A stretch of 6,174 nucleotides of DNA, taken from assembly GCA_014379815.1 (NCBI GenBank), contig JACMLA010000702.1, forward strand, positions 1-6,174. Reading direction: 5' to 3'. Each line of letters begins with the position of its first letter. Positions within the stretch are counted from its first letter, which is position 1. Under the pieces are notes generated by a model. That model saw only the letters and a program-made list of their open reading frames with translations. It searched no databases and had not been told where the DNA came from. Shown here one piece after another: positions 1 through 6,174 of this stretch. This DNA comes from Bryobacteraceae bacterium. GTDB taxonomy: Bacteria; Acidobacteriota; Terriglobia; Bryobacterales; Bryobacteraceae. The position numbers were made by a program, and so were the translations under genes.

Positions 1-1583
1 GCACCCAGATTACTCAGTGCTTCTGATCGGGTTTTAACGCTTGAGGCTGCTTTCATCCAGTGCTCCAAAGCAAGGTCAGGACGCCCTGCACTTAGCAGCA
101 GCGCAGCAAGGCCGAGGTGAGCTTGCGGCAACGGCAGAGCCAATTCGAAACGTGCTTCCGCGTCGTTGGTGCGTCCCGATCGTTGCAGTGCGTCAGCCTG
201 CAAGGCAAGATCTTCAGCCGATCGTGTAAGCCTTAAGTAGACCGGCAGTGCCCCGGCCAGATTTCCTGTTTTGTCAAGTCCAGTGGCCAGTGCTCGTACT
301 GCGCTCACAGGTAGCCGATCGGGATAGGCCTGCAGCAATGCAAGTCCCTTGTGGCGATCCGCTCCACCTTCCACATACGCGATGCCAAGATAAAGTTGTT
401 CCTCCGCAAAACGTAAGCCTTGGGACCGGTAGAGCAGAAGTTCGCCCTTATAGGGTCCCTCGGAAGCCTTAACCCGAAGATGCTCTTTAGCTGGCTTCTG
501 AATCCGGTGGTCCGTGACTTGAACCAGAGGGGCGTCGCGCGCCACAACCCGGGGCATGTGGCAGGAATCACATGACTCTTTTGCAAACGTCTCGTGAGGC
601 TTGTGACAGCTCAGGCACTGCGCCTGTGTACGCTCTCTTACTGCTGAGGTACTAACCTCACCATGTGGATTGTGGCAGGAGGTGCACTGGATGCTTCCAC
701 TCGTTTGAAGAAAACATTTCGAAGCGAGGAGGCGATACCCATGCGAGTTGACCTCCACGCGCTGCTCGCCAGAATGAGACGGACGATCAAGATGCACAGC
801 ATAATCGCTGAGAGACTCGCCCGGGCGAAATGAGAATAGGTTGCGATCTGTCCGCAGCACCATATGAGGCAAGGGATCGCTTGTCGACTGAAGGTGGCAC
901 TGCAGACAGACATCGAGCCTTCGGGACGATTCGAGCTTTGCCGGATTCACAATTGTCTTTACCGAGCCGCCAGTGCCAATGTGTTTGCTCCCCGGCCCAT
1001 GACACCTCTGACAGTCGATGCCCCCCGTCAGGCTTGGTACCACTTCCATCCTGGTTGGATACGCAGTGTGGCAGAACAAGCAGCCCGGATCCACCTGGCG
1101 CGAAAAGTCAAAGTGTTTTGGGGCATCATAGCCGGGGCTCATGCTCCACTGATGACTCTGCGAGTACCACGACAGTGGTAACTGGCTGAGTTCCCCTGAC
1201 CCTGCGCGGTGCAGGTAGCTCCGCGCATTCTTGCCCGAGCCTACGACATGTGTTCCGGTCTGCTCGTACACGTCTCCAGTCAGCGTGAAGGTGCGTCGTT
1301 GCACGATCTGGCCTGCCTTACTTTGAATATCGTACTTGCGGGAAGAGAGGGAATGCTCAAACAGCGCAGGGGCGACTTCAACGGTGGACGCCGCACCGGC
1401 GGGGCTTACTGACTTCGCCATCGATGTCAGGGCGTACTTCTTTGCGATCTCTGCATGGCAGGCAGCGCAAGTTCTGCTATCCACGTATTCCGACACCGGG
1501 GACGTGGGATTGCGCCGGACCTGTGCAATCAAGTCCGGCGCGAAGCTCGCCGTCGTAATCAGAAAAGCCGCCAGGCGGTGCAT
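1..1583 (-). CDS. Secreted heptahaem cytochrome c with C-terminal TPR-like region (partial, runs off left edge)
   Basis: The minus-strand frame from the ATG at 1583-1581 stays open to the window edge, giving 527 visible residues and no stop. Residues 1-20 look like a Sec signal (MHR, a hydrophobic stretch, then LIAQ), so the product is probably periplasmic or surface-exposed. Seven CXXCH haem c sites follow: CAACH (39-43), CLFCH (168-172), CQRCH (191-195), CLQCH (226-230), CTSCH (300-304), CLSCH (323-327) and CDSCH (338-342). HNPHGE follows site 5, and a CHMPR...TDHRI arrangement follows site 7, which I recognise from multihaem-cytochrome/TPR fusions of Acidobacteriota and Planctomycetes. From about residue 370 the protein is rich in Ala and Leu with helical-pair spacing, consistent with TPRs. 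The probable role is electron transfer; donor and acceptor are unknown. The start overlaps the receptor stop and has no Shine-Dalgarno sequence. The cytochrome assignment is firm; the TPR call is moderate because the domain is cut off. Confidence 0.9.
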   Translation of the reverse strand, partial: MHRLAAFLITTASFAPDLIAQVRRNPTSPVSEYVDSRTCAACHAEIAKKYALTSMAKSVSPAGAASTVEVAPALFEHSLSSRKYDIQSKAGQIVQRRTFTLTGDVYEQTGTHVVGSGKNARSYLHRAGSGELSQLPLSWYSQSHQWSMSPGYDAPKHFDFSRQVDPGCLFCHTAYPTRMEVVPSLTGGIDCQRCHGPGSKHIGTGGSVKTIVNPAKLESSRRLDVCLQCHLQSTSDPLPHMVLRTDRNLFSFRPGESLSDYAVHLDRPSHSGEQRVEVNSHGYRLLASKCFLQTSGSIQCTSCHNPHGEVSTSAVRERTQAQCLSCHKPHETFAKESCDSCHMPRVVARDAPLVQVTDHRIQKPAKEHLRVKASEGPYKGELLLYRSQGLRFAEEQLYLGIAYVEGGADRHKGLALLQAYPDRLPVSAVRALATGLDKTGNLAGALPVYLRLTRSAEDLALQADALQRSGRTNDAEARFELALPLPQAHLGLAALLLSAGRPDLALEHWMKAASSVKTRSEALSNLG

Positions 1584-1585
1584 CA
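1581..1585 (-). promoter_or_regulatory. TGATG stop/start overlap linking receptor and cytochrome translation
   Basis: The receptor stop TGA (1585-1583) shares one base with the cytochrome ATG (1583-1581). The 17 bases upstream of this ATG contain no Shine-Dalgarno-like sequence. Instead they contain CCTCC at 1595-1591, which resembles the anti-Shine-Dalgarno rather than its target. Initiation by ribosomes terminating at the receptor stop (translational coupling) is therefore the likeliest mode. This start is preferred because it directly precedes a signal peptide; the next in-frame Met falls after the first haem site. Confidence 0.7.
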
Positions 1586-2089
1586 GAATCGGAGGCGCAA
1601 CTCCATCTGTATTTGTCTCGCCGGGACTGCCGTCGCCGTAACTCTCCCAAAGTCGGGTGAAATGAAGTTCCGCTCGGGGTGGGCGAAGTCCGCCTGATTC
1701 AGCAAGTTTCGGAAAAAGGCCCGATACTCGAGACCTATACCTTCCCGGAAGACTGGAAACCTCCGGAGTACTGAGAAGTCCCATTGACCGAGACCATCGG
1801 TCCGAACATCGGAGAGAGTTCTGCCTGTGTTGCCAAGTGTAAACGGCTCAGGGTTGGTGAACCTGCTAGTGTCGAACCATGCCCGAAGTCGATCCTGCGG
1901 ACGACTGTCTTTCCCAGCGCTGACACCCGTACTGTTCGGTCGCTGCGATCCCGGCCCGAATGAGTGGTAGGGAGAACCCCCAAGAACCTGCACTGGAATG
2001 CCCGTCGAGAAAGTATGAATCGATGCAAGCTGCCAGCCCCCGGCTATATGTTTGCCGATGCCACTGCTCAGAAGCTTTTTGCCACTGCC
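1583..2089 (-). pseudogene. Out-of-frame C-terminal portion of the TonB-dependent receptor
   Basis: This segment encodes the last 168 residues of the receptor in a different frame from the main body. It begins GSGKKLL immediately after the T-run and includes GGWQLASIHTFSTGIPVQVL, WFDTSRF, NTGRTLSDVRTDGLGQWDFSV, FFRNLLNQADF and FGRVTATAVPARQIQMELRLRF, all typical of the closing strands of Oar-like barrels. It is not an independent gene: the in-frame ATG at 2146 lies upstream of the junction, where the other frame is the conserved one. If the frameshift is real, these last strands and the terminal Phe are missing from the product and the receptor probably does not fold or insert. Confidence 0.85.
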
Positions 2090-5000
2090 AAAAAGGAAGT
2101 TCATAGGTGTACGAAAGTACTGCCCGATGCGACACATCCTCTTCATTAATCGCCCATTCGCGATGAGTATCGTACCGGGTTCGATCCCGCGCGGGTGCCG
2201 CGCCCTGCCAGTCAGGAATCCCGGAAAAATCGTCCATCAGTTTGCTGCTGGTATAGCTGCCAAGCAAAGTCAAGCCGTGGGAGAACCGTTTGTCCACGCG
2301 TACGGTCATGCCGTGGTATTCCGAGTTTGCTCCGTTGCGATCAAACACAGTGATGTTGCCGAATTGCGGATAAGGCCGTAGCAACTGGCCTAGTTGTACG
2401 GTTTGCCGGGAAAGCACAGAGTTGGACGGGATCTCCGGAATACCAAAGAAAGGATTAGGAACCAGCTGGTTTAGCTGGTTGCCAAGTGTCACGAATTGGG
2501 GTTCCAGTTCATTCCAGTTGATCGGAGGACGATTCAGCTGCTTGCCAGAGGTCCCCGTATATCCCACTTCAACCAGCCAGCTACCCGGCAACTGGTGCTG
2601 GACATTCAGGTTCCATTGAATGATGTAAGGAACCTTCTCGCTGTTGCTTCCCATGATTCCGGACAAGTCCAGTCCTGCATTGGTCAGCAACCCGAGTGAG
2701 CCCCGAGTTGGCTCAATAAGCTGGCCACCGGGAAACGGATCGGAGAGACGATTTGCGGGCCGTGCTCCATCAATGGTTGTCAGCATGGCATTCGTTACCG
2801 AAAAGCTGTCACGCGGCGCCGGAATGGCCTCGCCGAGCTGAGTCTTATACAAAATACTAAAGCCAGAACGCACCGCGGTACTGCGCATCGCCTGCCATGC
2901 CACACCAATCCTCGGCGCAAGGTTGTTCCAGTCGATATTCATTGTGTTGTTTACACTCTGTAAACGCCCCTGATTAGGGAATTCCAGTCCTCCGAGCAAG
3001 CTACCTTGCATGCCTGCAGGAGCAAGAGCACGGTTGATACGGGCGTTAAGTGGATTCTGGGCGTCGGGGTCGAAAAAGGAGATCTGCCCAAGGCGGTCGC
3101 GCATCGGTCTGGACACGTCGTATCGCAATCCAAGATTCAAGGTCAGCCGCGACGAAAGCTTGAAGTCGTCTTGAATGAAGCCTGCGTAGTAGTGGCTAAT
3201 CGCGTCCGCGAAAGACACGCGGCTTATGGCTCCGGAGTCTGGATTCCCTAGCAGAAAAGAAGCAATAGGATTGCCTTCCAGTTGCGTGTTGGCTTGGTTA
3301 CTAATGCGGCGCGTGAACGCATCGCTGAAGTTAAATCGGCCTACACGGTCGTTTCCACCTCCTCGTATGTAGTGCTGGCGACGCCATTCCGCCCCAAACT
3401 TTAGGACGTGGCGACCGGCAATATGCGTCAGCGTTGCCTGGCCCGCGAGGCTGTCCGGCGTGTACCACTGCTGATTCGGTACGCCCAGCGACTGATATCC
3501 ACCGCTAAATCCGATTCCTGGAAAGCCCTGTACATCACTGTATCTTCCAATGTATTGAGGAAAACCAGCTTCTGTGGGGTCGAACGGATCCTTACAGGAA
3601 TCGAAGAGAGGCTGGCAGCCAAACAGGTGCGTAGCGGCAACCTCGTACCGTGTATAGGCAGCCCTTAGGTCAAGGATCGAGCGCGGGCTAATCGTGTAAG
3701 TGTACCCAAGCATAGGCTGAAAGCTGCGGCGCGGAACTTTGTAAAGGCCGGTGTCCGCGGGATTCGTGTTCTCGTAATTTACACCGGGCAGTGTTGGAGC
3801 ATTCTGGGTAGACGCCTTCCAGTACGAAAGGCGGCCAACCAGATGATGCTGTTGCGTGATGTTCTGGTCGAACTTGATATCCCACTGGTCTTCGTTGGCG
3901 GGAGTGGGCGCTGAGTAGGTGTTGTTCCCCAGCGCAGTGAACGGATCGCCTGCGGAGCGGCGTTGGGTCGGAATGAACGAGACAATCCGGCGGGCAGTCG
4001 GATCAATCCGGGAAGCCGGAATGATGTTTCCTGGAAACTGCGTCCGTGCTTCGCCAGGTCCCGCGGTCAACGGGTCGAAAATCGCGATCTGCTGTCCCTG
4101 ACTGTTGAGAAGTCCCGAGAAATCGCCGTTCAGCATGGGTTGTGTCGCAAGGCTGCTGCGAACTGGTTGGCCCTGCGAGATCTGTCGGAAGGCCTGGTAA
4201 TCGAAAAAGAAGAAGACACGATCTTTCCATACAGGTCCCCCGATGGCACCTCCGAAGATATTCTGTCGCAGCTTCGCTTTACCGATTCCCGCCGCATTGC
4301 TAAACCACGGATTGGCGTCAAGCTTGTCATTGCGAAAGTATTCAAAAACGGAACCATGAAATTCGTTCGAACCTGAGCGCGTGGTCATAGTAACCACGCC
4401 GCCCCCCGACTTGCCGTACTCGGCCGAGAATGTGTTACTGAGTACCTTCACCTCCTCAGTTGCTTCCGCATTAGGGGACAGCGCGGGACCTGCAGTTCCT
4501 GCTCCGCCGTTACCGCCCTCGGGCACATTCACGGACACACCGTCCACCAGGATCTCGTTAGTCACTCCCCTCGATCCATTAATGGAGAAATTAGATACTG
4601 TATACACAAGAGGCCTTGGACTCGCTTCAGCGCCGTTGAAAATCGGCCCAAACGTACCTTGCGGAACCACTCCAGGAGAGAGCAGAGCAAGGGAAAGCGG
4701 AACACGATTAAACAAAGGAAGATTGTCTATAAAGCGGCGCGGAATGTAAGAACCCGGAGTTGAATTAGACGTCTCGAGCAGTGGAGCATCCGCCGTCACC
4801 TCGACAGACTGGCTTACATCCCCGACATCCAGCCGAAGATCCACATGGGCTCTCCCGTCAATAACGATATTCACTCCCTGGCGTACCAGCTTGCTAAAAC
4901 CGGTCGCCTCTGCCTCGATGCGATACTCTCCAAAACGAACGAGGCGGGGAAAATCATAGTCTCCCGACACATCGGTCACAAAGATTAGCTCAGTATTCGT

Positions 5001-5150
5001 AGAAACGTGGATAGCCGTTACTTTTGCATTAGGGATCCCGCTCCCGCTGGCATCCTGCACTGTTCCATATATTGAAGCGCGGACACTCTGACCCGCGCAG
5101 GGTGCAACAAAATACACGAATAGCAGACACAATGCGAGTGCTTGTTTCAT
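1583..5150 (-). CDS. Oar-like TonB-dependent receptor with carboxypeptidase-regulatory-like N-terminus, frameshifted near its C-terminus
   Basis: This is an outer-membrane receptor or transporter of the large Oar-like family; its substrate is unknown. In the frame starting at 5150, residues 1-20 form a Sec signal ending CAG before Gln21. Residues about 24-107 form a carboxypeptidase-regulatory-like beta domain (IYGTVQDASGSGIPNAKV, then a GEYRIEAEATGF stretch). Residues about 115-260 form the plug, with LVDGVSV and the EYGKSGGGVVTMTTRSG signature. The rest is beta-barrel, with NEFHGSVFEYFRNDKLDANP opening it. No TonB box is evident, which is usual in this family. At F1020 (YELPF) the family motif should continue GxGKK, but a fifth T at 2090-2094 moves it one frame out. 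The unshifted frame adds 74 unrelated residues and stops at 1866. Removing one T gives 1,188 residues ending RLRF, a normal length with a terminal Phe that suits BAM-dependent barrel assembly. A good Shine-Dalgarno sequence supports the start. Either an assembly error or a recent inactivating mutation explains the break. Confidence 0.92.
2075..2095. repeat. Perfect 7-bp inverted repeat around the frameshift
   Basis: On the plus strand CTTTTTG (2075-2081) and CAAAAAG (2089-2095) are exact reverse complements separated by a 7-base loop. The frameshift run is part of one arm. With the expected four-base run the arms would be unequal, so the extra base is what makes the repeat perfect. The two A/T arms would form only a weak RNA hairpin, so a terminator or other regulatory role is not implied. 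Confidence 0.7.
2090..2094 (-). other. Frameshift site: T5 homopolymer with one surplus base
   Basis: On the coding strand the sequence reads CTT CCT TTT TGG in the upstream frame (LPFW). Conserved family sequence requires CTT CCT TTT GGC (LPFG), so one T is extra. Before the run the receptor signature lies in the frame of the 5150 start. After it, the signature continues in the frame that ends at 1583. A sequencing or assembly miscount, a true mutation, or (less likely) translational or transcriptional slippage could each explain it. Confidence 0.88.
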
Positions 5151-5155
5151 AGTGG

Positions 5156-5162
5156 CTCCTTC
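5156..5162 (-). promoter_or_regulatory. Ribosome binding site of the receptor gene
   Basis: On the coding strand GAAGGAG is followed by a 5-base spacer (CCACT) and ATG at 5150. This is a strong Shine-Dalgarno match at normal spacing, and it fixes the receptor start just ahead of its signal peptide. Confidence 0.8.
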
Positions 5163-5186
5163 AGCTGGTAGAAAGTTGTTCGAGTT

Positions 5187-5209
5187 AAAAAGGGACTGCT
5201 ATCCAGACC
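5187..5209 (-). terminator. Weak hairpin plus T-run at the end of the phosphoesterase gene (possible attenuator)
   Basis: On the coding strand GGTCTG (5209-5204) and CAGTCC (5198-5193) can pair as five base pairs interrupted by a T-T mismatch. The loop is GATAG and carries the phosphoesterase stop codon. One C and five T follow (5191-5187). The geometry resembles an intrinsic terminator, but the stem is short and mismatched. It could at most lower read-through into the receptor gene. I see no convincing promoter in the remaining bases before the receptor start, so an operon is still the simpler view. Confidence 0.2.
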
Positions 5210-6170
5210 GCTTCGTCCGCGGCTGGAATCGGATTTGGCGTTCCTGTATCGATGCCGTAACGTGCGCGGCATCAGGATGGTGAAGCTCTGTCGGTGTCGG
5301 AGCGAGAAACTCACTCCGCCGACCTTCAATTCGGATCTGCCCGGAAGGGTTCAATGTGACGAATGTGAATAGCGGAGAGCGATACTTCGCCAGAGATCCG
5401 TACTCTTCTCCGACCCAGTAGTACGAAGCACTGTTGACCAAGAGGTAATTGACTCCGGCTAATTCCGCGTGATGGTCGGTGTGGTGATGTCCACTGAAAC
5501 AGGCTACGACTTTCTGCCAGCCCGATTCTTCGTTGGTGGCCGTGAGAATTGCTTTTACAGCTGACCGGTTAACATGAGCATCTTTGGCCCAGAAGGGGCC
5601 AACGCACTGGTGCGTAAAGACGATGGTCGGTAGAGCTGCAGCGCGGAGATCGGCGCGCAACCACTCTAGCTGCTCGGGATTAACCCAATCCCGCCTCCAC
5701 CCGGTACCGAAATAGTTACTGTTTGCAAAGTCAACGTAGCCTCCCGGCATGTTCAGATAATTGCAGTCAAGAACAATAAAGTGGAAGCCGCAGAGATCGA
5801 AAGAGTAGTAGTTCTTTGGCATCTCCCAGAGCTCCATAATCTGAGACTTGGTGCCGTGGTCCATGTCGTGATTGCCAAGGACATTGTGTTTGGGACCTCG
5901 AAAAGAATGCCACGATCGAAGGAAAGCCCTGCTCTCGGGCTTCGGATGACAGAAGTCACCAAGCTGCATGATGAAGTCCGGCGATCTGCGATTTACTTCC
6001 GCCAGGAACGAATCAAGCCTGTGATGCGCGTCGGGCATTAGGCCGTGATGGACATCGGCAATCAGACCGAACTGGACCGTAGACGGTGCGGTTTGGGCAG
6101 TGCCGCCGGGCCCCGCAACGGCTAGTCCCGCCCCTGCCAGAAAGCTTCGGCGATCGATGGAGTTACTCAT
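5199..6170 (-). CDS. Tat-exported calcineurin-like metallophosphoesterase
   Basis: This 323-residue protein is a dinuclear-metal phosphoesterase; family members hydrolyse phosphomono- or diesters, and its substrate cannot be read from the sequence. Residues 6-20 (DRRSFLAGAGLAVAG) form a twin-arginine signal, implying export of a folded, metal-loaded enzyme to the periplasm, with cleavage probably around residues 25-28. The metallophosphoesterase motifs appear in order: D39-V-H41, G71-D72, G99-N-H-D102, H187 in VFTHQ, and G227-H-H-H230. All expected metal ligands are present, so it looks active. The overall plan resembles secreted CpdA/purple-acid-phosphatase-like enzymes. The start lies four bases from the window edge, so its ribosome binding site is not visible. 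The position of the RR motif close to the N-terminus supports this Met. The gene lies 48 bases upstream of the receptor on the same strand and is probably co-transcribed with it. Confidence 0.9.
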   Translation of the reverse strand: MSNSIDRRSFLAGAGLAVAGPGGTAQTAPSTVQFGLIADVHHGLMPDAHHRLDSFLAEVNRRSPDFIMQLGDFCHPKPESRAFLRSWHSFRGPKHNVLGNHDMDHGTKSQIMELWEMPKNYYSFDLCGFHFIVLDCNYLNMPGGYVDFANSNYFGTGWRRDWVNPEQLEWLRADLRAAALPTIVFTHQCVGPFWAKDAHVNRSAVKAILTATNEESGWQKVVACFSGHHHTDHHAELAGVNYLLVNSASYYWVGEEYGSLAKYRSPLFTFVTLNPSGQIRIEGRRSEFLAPTPTELHHPDAAHVTASIQERQIRFQPRTKRSG

Positions 6171-6174
6171 TGCC

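Noticed and set aside
305..913. Short minus-strand open frames at 305-586 and 638-913
   Set aside because: They are out of frame with the cytochrome, whose seven CXXCH motifs all lie in one uninterrupted frame through this stretch.
830..1189. Plus-strand open frame of 119 codons (and an overlapping one at 864-1181)
   Set aside because: It lies antisense to the cytochrome gene over haem sites 2 to 4, has low-complexity Ser/Pro/Thr content and no recognisable motif. It is a shadow of the real frame.
3963..4376. Plus-strand open frame of 137 codons
   Set aside because: It is antisense to conserved receptor barrel sequence, and its translation resembles no family I know.
4381..4749. Plus-strand open frame of 122 codons
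   Set aside because: It is antisense to the receptor plug domain. Its Pro/Ser-rich translation mirrors Gly-rich codons on the coding strand.
5085..5150. Possible lipoprotein signal (VAPC) in the receptor N-terminus
   Set aside because: Pro before Cys does not fit the lipobox, and the AGQ ending suits ordinary signal-peptidase cleavage for this family.
1..6174. CRISPR arrays, tRNA or rRNA genes, insertion sequences, long repeats
   Set aside because: No repeat-spacer pattern, cloverleaf, transposase motif or terminal repeat was seen by eye. Nearly every base is accounted for by the three genes.

Overview
The window carries three genes, all on the minus strand and all apparently for the cell envelope. 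They read right to left as one tight, operon-like block. The set consists of a Tat-exported metallophosphoesterase, a very large Oar-type TonB-dependent receptor with an N-terminal carboxypeptidase-regulatory-like domain, and a secreted multihaem cytochrome c with a helical TPR-like tail. The receptor type, about 1,190 residues once repaired, is greatly expanded in Acidobacteriota such as Solibacter and Bryobacter relatives. I therefore infer a soil-type acidobacterium with moderately GC-rich DNA; no rRNA or other marker is present to prove it.

Layout, in the direction of transcription: (1) 6170 to 5199, a calcineurin-like phosphoesterase of 323 aa with a twin-arginine signal. (2) A 48-base gap holding a good Shine-Dalgarno sequence and a weak hairpin plus T-run. 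(3) 5150 to 1583, the receptor. It is broken by one surplus base in a run of five T (coding strand) at 2090-2094. The uncorrected frame ends at 1866 with 74 aberrant residues. Dropping one T restores a 1,188-residue protein ending in the C-terminal Phe expected of an outer-membrane barrel. (4) 1583 to the left edge, a heptahaem cytochrome whose ATG overlaps the receptor stop codon (TGATG). At least 527 residues are visible with no stop; its 3' end lies outside the window. It is easy to miss because the frame never closes here.

A plausible joint role is outer-membrane uptake or sensing (receptor) coupled to periplasmic phosphoester hydrolysis and electron transfer, but the shared pathway is inference from gene order only. 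The most notable observation is the frameshift. The extra T turns an imperfect inverted repeat into a perfect 7-base palindromic stem, which is what quasipalindrome-templated mutation would produce. The start of the next gene also lacks a Shine-Dalgarno sequence and seems to depend on receptor translation reaching its proper stop. Beyond these genes I see no mobile element, CRISPR array, tRNA or rRNA. Apart from the 48-base gap and 4 bases at the right edge, the whole window is coding.
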